Positions 46,961 to 58,638 of a DNA stretch of 64,000 nucleotides are shown here, one piece after another. Positions within the stretch are counted from its first letter, which is position 1; every line of letters starts with the position of its first letter. The notes under the pieces were generated by a model. It was not told the origin of the DNA. It saw only the letters and a program-made list of their open reading frames with translations, and searched no databases. A program made the translations under genes and the position numbers. Origin of the DNA: Pestalotiopsis fici W106-1 (taxonomy: Eukaryota > Ascomycota > Sordariomycetes > Amphisphaeriales > Sporocadaceae); NCBI RefSeq assembly GCF_000516985.1, contig NW_006917095.1:1741077-1805076 (forward strand), in the 5' to 3' direction.

Positions 46961-48373
46961 TCATGGCTTTAAGCTCCTCCGGTGGCCTGACTTGAGGCCA
47001 CTGAGCAATCCCTTCCTTGACGCAAATGGACTGCTGGGCGTGCCAGGTGTCAGAGGCGTGATTGGTGATGCGATGGTTGATATGCTGTGAGAAGAGGCGT
47101 GTCTCTTTGCGGATCGGATAATGTCGCTGTATCGTACTGGAGTGCGCACAGACTCAGTCGGGCTTCCTTCCTCTTTTGTTTCTTCCACGGGCGTGGTAAC
47201 GATACGTGCTAGGTTGATAGTCGAGATGGGTAGTGGTGGTATTGAAAGGTCCTCCTTGGACATGAGTGCACCTGGCAGGAAGGTTCTGCTTCGTTTCCTT
47301 GCCAAGCTAAAAGTTCGTTGTACACGGTTGAGCACGGCCTGCGACTTGACTGCTGTCCGTGGCGCGGCGTCGAGTAGAACCTCTTTCGCGTTGTCGAGCG
47401 TGTAATTTGTCTCGGCAAAGGGGTCTTTGGTCAGGAATGAGGGCTGATGGGCGGGGACAAGGCTGCTTGTCCGTGGCGGGTGGCTCTCGCTAGAGACTGG
47501 CTTGTTTGATTCCGTCTCAATCGGGCTCTCGATTTCAGAGCACGAATCTGGAGTAGACGAGATTGTTGATCGTCTAGGAGAGGGAAGATTCACCAGTGAT
47601 GGTTTACCAGAATAGACAACCGAGACTAGGCGGGCTGTATCCTCGTAACTCTTCCTCCTCATGGGCGAACCCTCCGAGGTTTCGCTGCTAGAGTCGTAGT
47701 CATAGTCTGAGAACTCGTCTGCCGAGGACGAGGCGTCTTCTTCCGACGACATGTACGCATCGTGGGGTGTCGTCAGTGATTGTGTAGCCGACTCGATCGA
47801 GCTAAGCCTCAGTGTGTCGAGCATTCTTGAAGCTCGCAGGCTGGACCGCTGCGGGAGGGCTGGCGGTTCGACAATGGTGTCGGGCTTCTTGGTTTCCTTG
47901 ACAATGGCGGCCTCGCCCAGCAAGCAATTCTCGTCCATGCCGGCGAATGCGTCTAGCAGATCTGCGTCGTACGAAGAGCGTGTCATGAAGGAGTCTTGAG
48001 ATTGAACACTGGGTGTGCTTTGAATGTTCTTTTCGGAAAGGTCCAGCTGCTTAACCTCCGGTGTCGAGGAGGAAATACCATCAAGTTGAGCCATGATGAG
48101 CAGCCGGGAGCGCGTCTGATAATAAGTGATTTCTTCGAATCGGCCGGTTGCTGCACGTTGCTCGTATAGAGCTTTGAGAGATGTGGGGTGTTTGTCCGCT
48201 AAGTCTGCCGGTCGATCCACACTAATATAATGGTAGGCTTGTTAATAATCTCGACAGGCCTCAGGTGAAGGAGGGAATTTAAGAAATGTCATGGTTGTAT
48301 ATTCATCTGTGCATAGGAGCTGGTTAATGAAGGAGGGAGCGAGGGATGTAAGTAGTCTTGTAAGCGCAGACAT
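46961..48373 (-). CDS. Unrecognised Ser-rich protein
   Basis: Two frames in the same phase are split by one TAA (48244-48242). A 51-bp intron at 48255-48205 (GTCGAG donor, TTAAC branch, GGCAG acceptor) removes the stop and keeps frame, giving exons 48373-48256 and 48204-46961 and about 453 residues. Residues ~40-80 look folded (HPTSLKALYEQRA ... FEEITYYQTRSRLL). The rest is Ser/Thr/Pro-rich with an acidic Ser run (about 190-215) and a basic C-terminus (KGLLSGLKSGHRRSLKP) that could bind membranes or nucleic acid. I do not recognise the family. If the intron is wrong, translation could start at ATG 48094 (377 residues). An in-frame ATG at 48457 is a longer alternative for exon 1. Confidence 0.65.
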
Positions 48374-49419
48374 GGTGTGGTGTCTTGAGACCGACCAGGG
48401 CGGGTTGCGAGAGTTATCGACCCCTGGCCCCGGCCCCTGCCCGTTCTTTGGCCCCATTCAAAGGTAGGAACTGGGTGGTGCTGCTTTGGAGGCTTTTTGG
48501 ATTACCCACACCACCACACGCCCCCTACTTAGGTACGGGTCCTGGTGTACTTTGTACCCTTACAGCCTACTACTGCACCGGTACGGAGGATGTGCTGCTA
48601 GGTAGGAGAAATGCTAGGCGGGAAACGTTTCTGCTTACTGGAAGACCCGAAGTGGATTGGGTGGTGTGTGTGTGTGTGACCGACTGTGTGTGGCAGCTCT
48701 CGATGCTAGCCCGGACTCGATGCAGACTGGAGAGCGGCTCCGTTTGTGTCTTGTGTCTTGAACGTAGGTACAGGGTCCGATGGACGCAACCGGTTAGAGG
48801 AGGGAAAGCCCGTCTTGGGATTGGTCGAGGTAGAGCGCTGTTTCATGTAAAGCTGGGCGATTGCGAGTACTTGGGCTAGCCGATATTGACCAATATGTAG
48901 GGCTTGTATAATACGTATGTATGTAATGTATGGGTGTTTTGGATGTAATGTACGTCAACTCGGCGGCGCGCGGGGGAGGGTTGCTGTTGGAATGGGAAGA
49001 GAAAAGAGGGTAAAAGATTAGAGTATGTAACCCAACCAAAGATACTAGGTAGAGAAGATAGATCAAGGTCAGATGGGTCAACCTTTTTTTCTTTCGCGTT
49101 CCTTTTTTTTTATGGTTCTTCTTTCTTGAGTTGGTAGCAGCTCGAGCGATTGCGGGGTGGGCAGACGACGAGATTGAAATAACTCTGACCTTGATTCATC
49201 ATGAGAGAGGTTGGAAATTCGATCTACGAAATAGTTGCCAAAGTCTATTTTGTTCTTCACCATTACATAGTTCTCGTGTAGTAGAAGTCACTGCCCTGTT
49301 TCCCAACTTCGCCGCCCATTACCTCAGAGGATAGCATTGACAGCCGCTGCGCCAATGTGACTTGGAGGGTCTTGATCCCGATCAAGTTCGAACCAGGTAT
49401 TGGATGATGAGGTGATATG

Positions 49420-49443
49420 ATGGATGGATGGATGGATGGATGG
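49420..49443 (+). repeat. (ATGG)6 microsatellite
   Basis: Six perfect ATGG units, likely polymorphic between isolates. Confidence 0.95.
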
Positions 49444-49628
49444 TCAGGGTCCGAAGGGTATTATTGGTAGATACATTAGGTACCTTGTGCCCAGAAGAAT
49501 ATCGGCAATTCGGACACCAAAGATCGAACAACAACGTGGAGGTCAGCCCGCTAAAAATGAACGCGAGCCAGGGCGCAAGCCTCCGCAAGGTCCCAGTCTC
49601 CTCTTCCTCTCTCCCAGTCCCCCTCCAA

Positions 49629-49650
49629 CCTAACCTACCTTGAGGTTAGG
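49629..49650. repeat. Perfect inverted repeat (8-bp arms, 6-bp loop)
   Basis: CCTAACCT and AGGTTAGG flank ACCTTG. The site could form a small hairpin or bind a dimeric factor; its position in a non-coding stretch gives no further clue. Confidence 0.7.
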
Positions 49651-49682
49651 TGAGTTGATGAGGTCGAGGTCCCGCAAGGTTT

Positions 49683-49700
49683 AGCAGCAGCAGCAGCAGC
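49683..49700 (+). repeat. (AGC)6 microsatellite
   Basis: Six AGC units in non-coding sequence. Confidence 0.9.
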
Positions 49701-52700
49701 GAGGAACGGTGACCAGGGGCTGGCAAGAGTGGAGTATTCGCCCCCTAGACTTGCCTTGGCTACCCTAGACTGCTCCCCAGAGAGCCTCTGGAGCCTTTTG
49801 ATTTGGGATCGCTTCGCCAATGTCGATACAAATGTAGGGTCTTGAGGGGGCCCCCTCCCTTGGTATGCTAGCCTGCTAGTGTGCACAGAATACATTGTTT
49901 TGATAGTATCCTACTCGACATGATGCTTCCAAATGTGACATTGATTCTTCTAGGTTATAAATGACGAAAATGACGCTAGGTAATTACTCGCAATGACAGC
50001 CATTGCATGGAGGAGGAGAATAAATGGGCTGATACGCGTGAAAGCCACGCCCGTTGCCCGCCAAGAACTATGAACTCCATCCACAGCAGTGGATTCCATA
50101 TGCGGTTGACGACGATGGGCACTCTATTTGGTGTTGTCGGTCAGAGGGTGCTCAGGGTGGCATGGTCCCATTCTCCACCAACGAGAGAAAAAACTTTCTT
50201 TCCAAGTGGGTATAATACCTGGTAGACATGGCTAGATATGGAGGTTGGTATACGTCGATCCATTTATTCTTATTGACATTTCATATGTGCTGGCAAGCCA
50301 ATGCCAGTCTGCTGTTTATCATACGAATATTATAGACCGGCAGTACGAATGACCACGAATTACCATGAGTTTTGCATTACAGACTCCAGTGTTGGTCCAC
50401 GGATACCCTGTGTAAAATGCGATCGAAGTACCGTACTGTTGTTGCTTGTTTGCCTTGCCCTAACTTGAAGCTTTGCCGGTCTGTCGCACCACAAGAGACA
50501 TGCAAGACATGGCGCTGCGTAACAAATGACCTGCTCACATATGTAGGCCATGAAGGATATGTCAGTAAAATTATGTGGCTGTTGTAAAATGCATGCCAAA
50601 CCGTGACATACATATTGATATTACATGCGCCTTGTGGCATGCGTGCAGATTGTAAGCAGTATGTACTCGTTTTACATGCGTTTGAGGTCCGTGTTTCTCG
50701 TGACAATTTTCAAAAATTCTTAGAATATTCCAATAGGGTTATCACCAGCCTACTATCATCATTAGTCCAGCCGTGAAGAAGTCGTCCGGTTGCGGCTTGG
50801 GCTTGCCGGCATCACCGCTAATCCATTGGCGCTTAGGTACAGTAGAAGCTCCTTCAATTCCATCTTAGTAGACGACCTATATTAGCTGGGGTTTCTAAGT
50901 TTGCGACACAAAACCCCCATTTAGAACCATGGTCAATACTATTTTCATAAGAAAAAAGATTCGAGTGGTCAGAATCTGGGTTGGGCTACCTCGTAGTTCA
51001 AAGCTTCACAAGGCCATGATGACTGCAATTCCAATCGATTCAAGCAAGACAAGACAACGCAACCACTTGAGCAGAATTGGTGAGGGGCCTGGATGAGCGA
51101 AAGAAAGACACAGACACACAGACCGACTTTGATGAGACTGGACTGAATTTCGACTGGTGCAAATTTCACTCCTCCTACTCAGGACGCACGCGCCAGGGGA
51201 ATCTTCAAGAATCTTCAAATCGAGATACTCACCGCCCAATGACATGGAACTATTTAGTCGGGGGATGTGCTGTCGCGCCCGTTTGGGGGATCCCGCATCC
51301 ATACTATCGCTCTCCATGTGGGCTTGGCGACAGCTCATAGTCCAGTTCATCACACCCCATTCTGTTGATAGCGTCGGTGACTCTACACAAATCCACGGGT
51401 CACAGGGGGCATCTCCGTCCGTGTCCCATCATCTTCTTCCAGAATCCATATAGGATCGAAAGCACAGACTGGTAAGGCTTACCGTCTCGGACAATGTGAC
51501 TAACCACCATGATCCTTTTGCCGGCGGAAGGGTGACTTCTGACCAAATGGCGAGGGTTCGACTTTGCACTGCTACTGCCCACTAGTCGAGCCAATAAGGA
51601 GGCTGATGCGCATGAGAGAGGCTTGACGCCCGCCAGGCGGCTTGCTGATTTTACGGTGCAGATTGTAATCATGTACAGTAGCAGCGCAGCACAAACACAG
51701 GTATGAGAAACGTAGCAGCTGCCCTCCAAATCCGGGAAGCCGACACTGTGAAACAGCCACTCGAGGCACAGCCGTTCACACCCGTTCGTCTGAATCTTTT
51801 CCAGCCGCATCCCAGTGGTCCGAGAGCCAGATAAGCAGCCGCCCAGCTGATCACAAAACAAACCTGATGTCCGAAATGCTTCACATGTATGCAAGCAGAG
51901 AAGGAACTGCGGCTACTAGCTAGTAGATCAAGATCGTTAGGCATCATCACGTACCTTGTACCACTAGGGAATGGATGATTATGTTCCATGATTCGCTTTT
52001 GCCAGTGATGGCAAGACGAGCGATTCAGCTTCCAGAGATTTGCGAGGATCAGCAAAGAACAGGATTCAGGGAAGCAGCAACAGCGACATCATCATCATCA
52101 ACGTTGCCCGGCAAACGAGGCGAGAGCCTGTGGTTGGGTCATTCGGATGCCGACACAAGGAAAAAAGATAGACTATGTGATGCAAACGTGCATTTGTTAC
52201 CAAATTCCTGTTCGTTGCACTATCTTCCTCCACAACTGGACCTAGACGTTTTCCAGAATGCCACTTGGGTTTTCTTCTTTTCCCACTTGAGTTGCCGCAT
52301 GGCGTCACCGCAAGCGTCCCTGGGCCTAGGGGGGTTGACCAAAAAAAAAGGCTGGCTGGCGTCCATGTGCAGATCCAAGGTTGGGTCGGTCGGTCGCTCG
52401 CACGCTCATCCGATTCGGGTTCAGGCCCAAAAGTCTTCCCTTTTGCCTAAGCCTGGCCAATTATAGCACAGCACGAGCCGTGCGATCGAGGACTTACCGG
52501 ATCTTACTCCAAGGGGAATAGCTCAAGATTACCCATTTTAAGCTCTCTCTCTCCCATGCGAGGCGGACTAGCATCGAGGCTAAAGCTCGACTTTCTTGGT
52601 CATGTTCGTGTGATGCTCAATGAGTCGAACAAAAGCTGAAACGTTGGTTTTCTCCAGTCAATTACTCACTAGCAAGCTCATCTTTGGAGAACTTCAGGTC

Positions 52701-54086
52701 AGGTTCCTCGAAACGCAAATTGATACAACAACAAGCAGCAAATATCAATAGCGACAACGGCAATCAAACTTCTTGACCATCAGCCACAAGGATCTGGTAC
52801 ATGCTGCTAACCCCCCAACATATCCAAAGGGACCATCACATCATCATGATTACCGGCATACACGGATGAGGATGATGGCGATGGCTTATAGGATTTTCGG
52901 GATCCTAAGGGTCCTCTATCCACCTCCACACATATCCCTTCTGTCTCAGGACTGACTTTTTCCACAATGTCCACTTTGTCAGATCGGGTTTCTTGTCGGT
53001 TTGCGATGATCAAAAACCGGAGACCTCACTCCCACGGCCATGGATATCGCTCCATGCACGCGTCATGTAGTTCTGGGATGCATTCCCTATTCGACCTTCT
53101 TGTGCTGTTATTCAGCTATTCGGGATTCACAGTAGACCTTTAGCAGCGCTTATAGCCGGTACCGAAACAGCATATTCGAAGCGTCCGAAAATATCTTCCC
53201 CCAAATCAATCATTCTTCATTGCCCGCGTAGGGCTGCCATTTATCTAACAATAGTAGCTCCCGCAAACGATACTTGCTCAACCCGCGTACGTACTTAGTT
53301 GGCGACTAAGCCCTGATGTTCATGACTCTTGCGCAGTTCGCAGTTCACTTACTGGTCCCATGGGTATAACGCATGGCGCAACTGATGATCAGTGGCTTAT
53401 TCCCGATTCGGTGTCAATCATGTTCGCTCAACCCCGCGTGTTTTCAAATGCAAGCCTCAGAAGTCTGAAAATAAGCCGAACTTGCTGCAACGTTCGCTAC
53501 TCTACCTAGCTAGTACTGGGTAAAAGTGCACAGGGCAACCCTGGCCGAGGCAACCCGCCAGAGCCAACATCAACCTCGATTCAGGTCGTGGGGCCCTGAT
53601 TGTAAGATTGAAGTCATGCTCGATGAAGATCTTAGAGCGCATGTCCATGCTCCATAATCTTGGTCAATCGAGTCATGGCACATTATATTCACTACTCGCA
53701 ATAATTAGATAAATTGCGTTTGAAGCAAAACCAAAACCAACAAACACGATTACAAATGGACAGCAGACACAAATTTGCATGAGAATAAATGCTCCAGCGC
53801 GAGTAGGATCACGGACCGGAGTCCGAATCCTTCAAAAGCGTGTGTGTGTGAGAGAAGGAGGCTTGAGGTTATACCTCGATCCGCTTCGGCCGCAAAAGGA
53901 CGAATGAGCCTTTTTGCTACTGCTGACCAATTTTTTTCTAGCTTTCAAACCAGTCCGGTCCGTGGATGCACGCTGCGTTACATTTCAGCTTGTGACCTTG
54001 CGGCTTTGAGCTGACTGTAAGAAGAAGACTGGCCCTGTCTGATTGGCTTCTTTCTTTTACAAGGCCGACGCCGGATCAAGGTGCGC

Positions 54087-54186
54087 NNNNNNNNNNNNNN
54101 NNNNNNNNNNNNNNNNNNNNNNNNNNNNNNNNNNNNNNNNNNNNNNNNNNNNNNNNNNNNNNNNNNNNNNNNNNNNNNNNNNNNNN
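54087..54186. other. Assembly gap (100 N)
   Basis: Exactly 100 N, the conventional placeholder for a gap of unknown size. Flanking sequence ends GGTGCGC and resumes ATCCGGCC, both GC-richer than the surroundings. True distance across the region is therefore unknown. Confidence 0.99.
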
Positions 54187-57100
54187 ATCCGGCCTGGCGC
54201 AAAGCCACCCCTCCAGCCAAGCGGGTAGCCAGATACCGATGACTGAGCCTCAGCACTCATATGAAAAGAAATGTGCCAAAACAGTTTATAAATAAAATAA
54301 AAATAAAAGCCATCATCTTACATCGCCCCTCGTGTCTGTCAGTTCGCGTGCTATCGAATTGCCTATGCGTGACAAAATGTGCACAAATATTTCACATGGT
54401 GGCCTTCTCCTCGAGGCTTTCTCCCAGCAGTATTACTCAGTTAGGCTAACGGTAGCTTGCGGTCTCTCCGTGATTGGTCCAGTCGCTACACCTACGAGGC
54501 TGACGGCTGAGGAGGGGGAAAGGAGCAAAGGGACATCACAGCATCTTTTTGGTGAAACCTGAAACACACGCTTGCGCTGACAGGCTTTGGAGCGAGAAGA
54601 AGGGTAGGATAATGGGACACCCCCCTCCAAAGTCCATATCATCCCCATGTAGTGCAGGGGTTGCTGGCCTCTGTGGTCAATTATGGTATATAGTATTCTA
54701 GTAAAGATACGTTTGTTGGTCCAATACTTTGGTGCTGTCGGTCAGTCAGATGCTTTTTCTAATCGACCTCCCGAATGTACATTGACATTTAGACTGCGAG
54801 GCATTGCTGTGGGACTTCCCAACGATCTGGATTCTTCTTTGTGCTTCCCCAGAATGTGAGGGGATACTCTTCCTACAAAGGGGACAGGGCGGTCATCAGC
54901 GGTGATGGGATTTAGGAAATCCTGTAGGAATGCATGCATAACGATGCGTCGCGTCACGTTTTGCCATGGGTGGAAAACCTAGACCTCTACCTGAAATTCA
55001 ATTGAGTTCTCCATATTTTCAAAATACAAAGTATACTCAAAACGAATAAATCTGTCCTCTTTTGGATTCCTAGAAAAGTTTCAGCTGCTGTACAGCTTTC
55101 TTGAGACTATTTCTTGGCACGTTGTGTTTGTGTGTCAGCAGATGGATCCCGCCGATCATATGCAAAAATTATCTCTAGCTGATATCATAGCCCTTGCATA
55201 AACTCTCCCGTTGGATCAGTAGGCTCTTAACAAGCCACAATGACCAATTCCCCATTCAGTAATTGTGCACCATTTGTATAGACGAAACCACCATGCGATC
55301 AGCAACGCAGTGCTTTTTTAAGAACTGTCTAGAAGCTTTGAAGATGACGTGTGTCTGATCATGACAGACTTCTCTGTAAAGCACGGATATCTACAAGGCT
55401 TAATTGGGATAAAGGAAAAAAAAAAACTAAAAAAACTCGTCAATGAGAGTTTCCATTTTTTGATTGATCGTTGACGCACTTGCTGTTCTCAAACTCGGGT
55501 TCGCTGAACCGGAAAATTAAGTAATAGACACTTGGGATATCATGGTTCGTAATTCTTGGGTATAGCCTTGTCTTCGCCGATACCAGGCCGTGTCTAACTC
55601 ACCTAGTAGCTCTCTGCCTGACGAAAAGCCAGGAGCCTAGCTGGATCGTAACTACCTGTTTGGGTCGAGAAAGGTTTGATCAATTATAACGTGAGAGAGT
55701 ATTGATCAAAGAGTGAACTTTCTCTGTCGCCTTGGGAGAATCATCGCAACTCAGTACTATTGTATAGTCATTCTCAACTAGTCTTTCCGACCAGTATATA
55801 TCCATACCCCCGACTTGAATATCAAATGACAACCAATGGATATTCGTCAAATCGAGCTTGCAGAGGTCTAGAACTCCTAGATGAGATCATGACACGTTGA
55901 CACATTTGTCTTTATTAGACGAGATACCCATGGATACTATCATGTTCGTACTACATGTTGCGTAGTACGAAACATGATGACTGACATTTTGTTCATAACG
56001 AAGGAAACAGGGCACTTCTTCGGCCTCACTGTGGGGGAGACGACAATGCGGCCCGAGCCAGTTTTTGTCAAGTCGATCTGAGATCAACTCCGATCTGGAA
56101 TCAATCTGCCCACCTGTCAAAGCTCGGTAACCTCGTTAAAAGGTGCCACAAAGAATCGATCAATATGTCGCGTGCAGAATGCGAACATGATCAAGTGAAA
56201 TCAGGGTAGCCCATGCCGACAGCTACAATAAGCAAACCCGTGTTCTCAAATAAAACCATATAGATGAAGTAAACGAGTTTGTTTTGTTTCTGGCGCAAGA
56301 AGCATCAACCCTGCAGCTTCACTAGACTGTCAACATCACGCTTCCGCCAACGTCAAAGTCGCCAATAGATTGCACAGAAGCAAAGATAGCGGGCGCTTGA
56401 AACAAATCTCGACTTGGACAAATGAACACGGGCGTACACGTCATATCATTGGCTGCTATAACCCGGCACATATTCAGGACTCCACCATCGTATAGTCTCC
56501 GCAAGTAAAGGAACCACTTTCTACAAATGCTGATTTATATTGAGCACTGCAAACCAAAGCGCTGGGCTACATGACGATCCGTCCATACAAGTATTACTCG
56601 TGTACGGTCGTACAAACTCTTCTCAAAGAACAATCGTCAGAGGACCTCGAGCCAGACGCGCCTATCGCTCTTGTGAAAGAATCCCATTTGGTGTGACACG
56701 ATACTCACAAGGAAAAAAAAAGAGGATCCATACAAAACTCACGCCCTCTGCTCGGCAACTCTCACATACCAAAAACTACTAGGAAAACAGCCGACGACGA
56801 TAGAAGGCGGCTATAAACAGTGTATAGTGCGAACCCTGATTTTCCCCTATCAAAAAGCAGCAAGTCGTCTGTTACCCAGTTGTCCCCGACGGATCGCAGA
56901 CTAATAAGAAGCGGTCGAAGGATATATATATATATAGGCTTTTTCGGATGAGAAAAAGTGGACAGTCCAATCGTGGCATTGCTACTGGCTCAACCTTAAA
57001 GAGAGTGAGATCCCACGATAATTAAAACGAGAAGACATATTCTCCGTGGCAGCCGGTGTTCAGGTGGGCAAAGTTCATTCCGCACTGTTTACACATCTTT

Positions 57101-58638
57101 GGGGCCCTTTTATTAGTCCAACTAAACGGTCCCGACAGGTCGGGTTACAAAGGACGACGGTAACACCATCTTCTGGGGGATCGTCAGCCTTGATTTCCGG
57201 GGGGCAAATATAGTAGAGTAAGTCACTGGGTCCCTTTAAAATTAGTGATTGGCGGGCCGGGCGGGTTTTTTTCGAGTGGGGGAAAGACGCGTACTTTTGC
57301 ACCAGGTATTCTACAACGGCGTATTATACAACTAATTACCCCCATGAAACGGTATCAAGGCTGCGTGGTTTTGCTGAGGATCTTCATTGCGTCGTCAAGT
57401 AAGTCGATTGATTTTCCAATTCGCTACTCAGAAAAGGTGTCTTGGGGCTCCGGTATGCTGCGCATACCCTCGTGGCAGTAAGTAGGCGAGTATCGAAACC
57501 AAAAAAAAAAAAAAGTAACAGTATACTAGGTTTGAGCTGCGTGGTCTAGCTTCGGCAATAACCCTGGGAGGGGGGAAGAGAATATAGTAATTACTATGCA
57601 CCTACGCCAATCGCTATTTGGCCAGTCGCAAGTCTATTTTGGAGGGGTTTCCCATTAGAAAATGAGCTACTGCAAGCAAACGTGCGCAAACTACGTAATC
57701 GTGCGAGGATCCGGTTCATGCAAGACGTTCTGATGTTGAAAAAAGCAGACGGAGACCGAGCTCGTCGGTCTCTGTATCATCAGCCACTTGAAAACTAGTA
57801 GAGCCAAAACCGGAGGAGAAAAGGAAGCCCTGCTACTTTTTCGGGGCCGGCGGAATGCCACGTCAATAACCGTATGGGATATTGGTGGTTTCTGGTGAGA
57901 GGCCGTCAAACTCTCCCCTCGCGTCCTGCAACCATCATACGTTTCCCTTGAACCACGTGTGTCCTGGTGAGCTGAAGGGGGCCACAAGTCTTGGGCGAAT
58001 AGAGATTCGAGAGGGCCCCGAGGCGTGGTACGCTTGGGAAGAAAGATTCAGCAGATACGTCTTTAGAGCTGAGCGCTAACTTATGCTTACTGACATTTTG
58101 TTCAAGTGGTGTGAACACGGGCGTCATCGCTCTTCGTGCTGCGATTGTCGTGAATCGTAGGGCCAATCAATGGTCGTGTTGAGCAGTCTGCAAGAGATCC
58201 TCATCAAAGTCAAGCGATAATGAATTCCTAGGCACCTTGAAAAAGTCTGATCTCTTCTTCACAACAGCACGCTCGATGTGTGATGGTAAGCGAGGAGAAG
58301 ACTCAGAAGGCATCATCGAAAGTGTTGAGTATGTGATCGAGGGTAGTAACTCTACTCCCAATATTGTTTCTCAAGGGAGATGTCGCATGTTGGGTAGGTA
58401 GTTGCAAGATGGAAAGCTTGTGGCCTGTGGGGTTCAGTTTGTAAACGCCAAAAGCGATATTAAATAGGAGAATTGTGATATTGAATGACGATGAGCATTA
58501 TGCATCATGTGCACCGGAATACAGGCCCCGTTTGGACTTCTTGTGGCATGACTGGTACTGTGAGACATGTTCTCATGACACTATTAAAGGCCTGCTTATT
58601 CTCTACTGCACGCTTTTACCCTGATTCTATAATACGCC

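Larger units (their letters stand above)
48374..58638. other. 10.3-kb gene-poor region containing an assembly gap
   Basis: No gene can be supported with confidence. The left ~500 bp is the promoter of the preceding gene, with AGGTA motifs at 48531-48536 and 48764-48771. A spliced-looking minus-strand series lies at about 50969-51894, and a stop-split minus-strand frame of about 150 codons lies at 57906-58361; both are weak. Simple repeats, a hairpin and a run of N are listed separately. No transposase, reverse transcriptase or terminal repeats were recognised, though the gap could hide repetitive sequence. Confidence 0.4.

Noticed and set aside
48242..48244. In-frame TAA considered as programmed readthrough or A-to-I edited stop
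   Set aside because: A frame-preserving 51-bp intron explains it more simply, and single-site editing of TAA would not give a sense codon.
49629..49650. CCTAACC-like sequence considered as telomeric repeat
   Set aside because: Not a TTAGGG/CCCTAA array; only a single hairpin.
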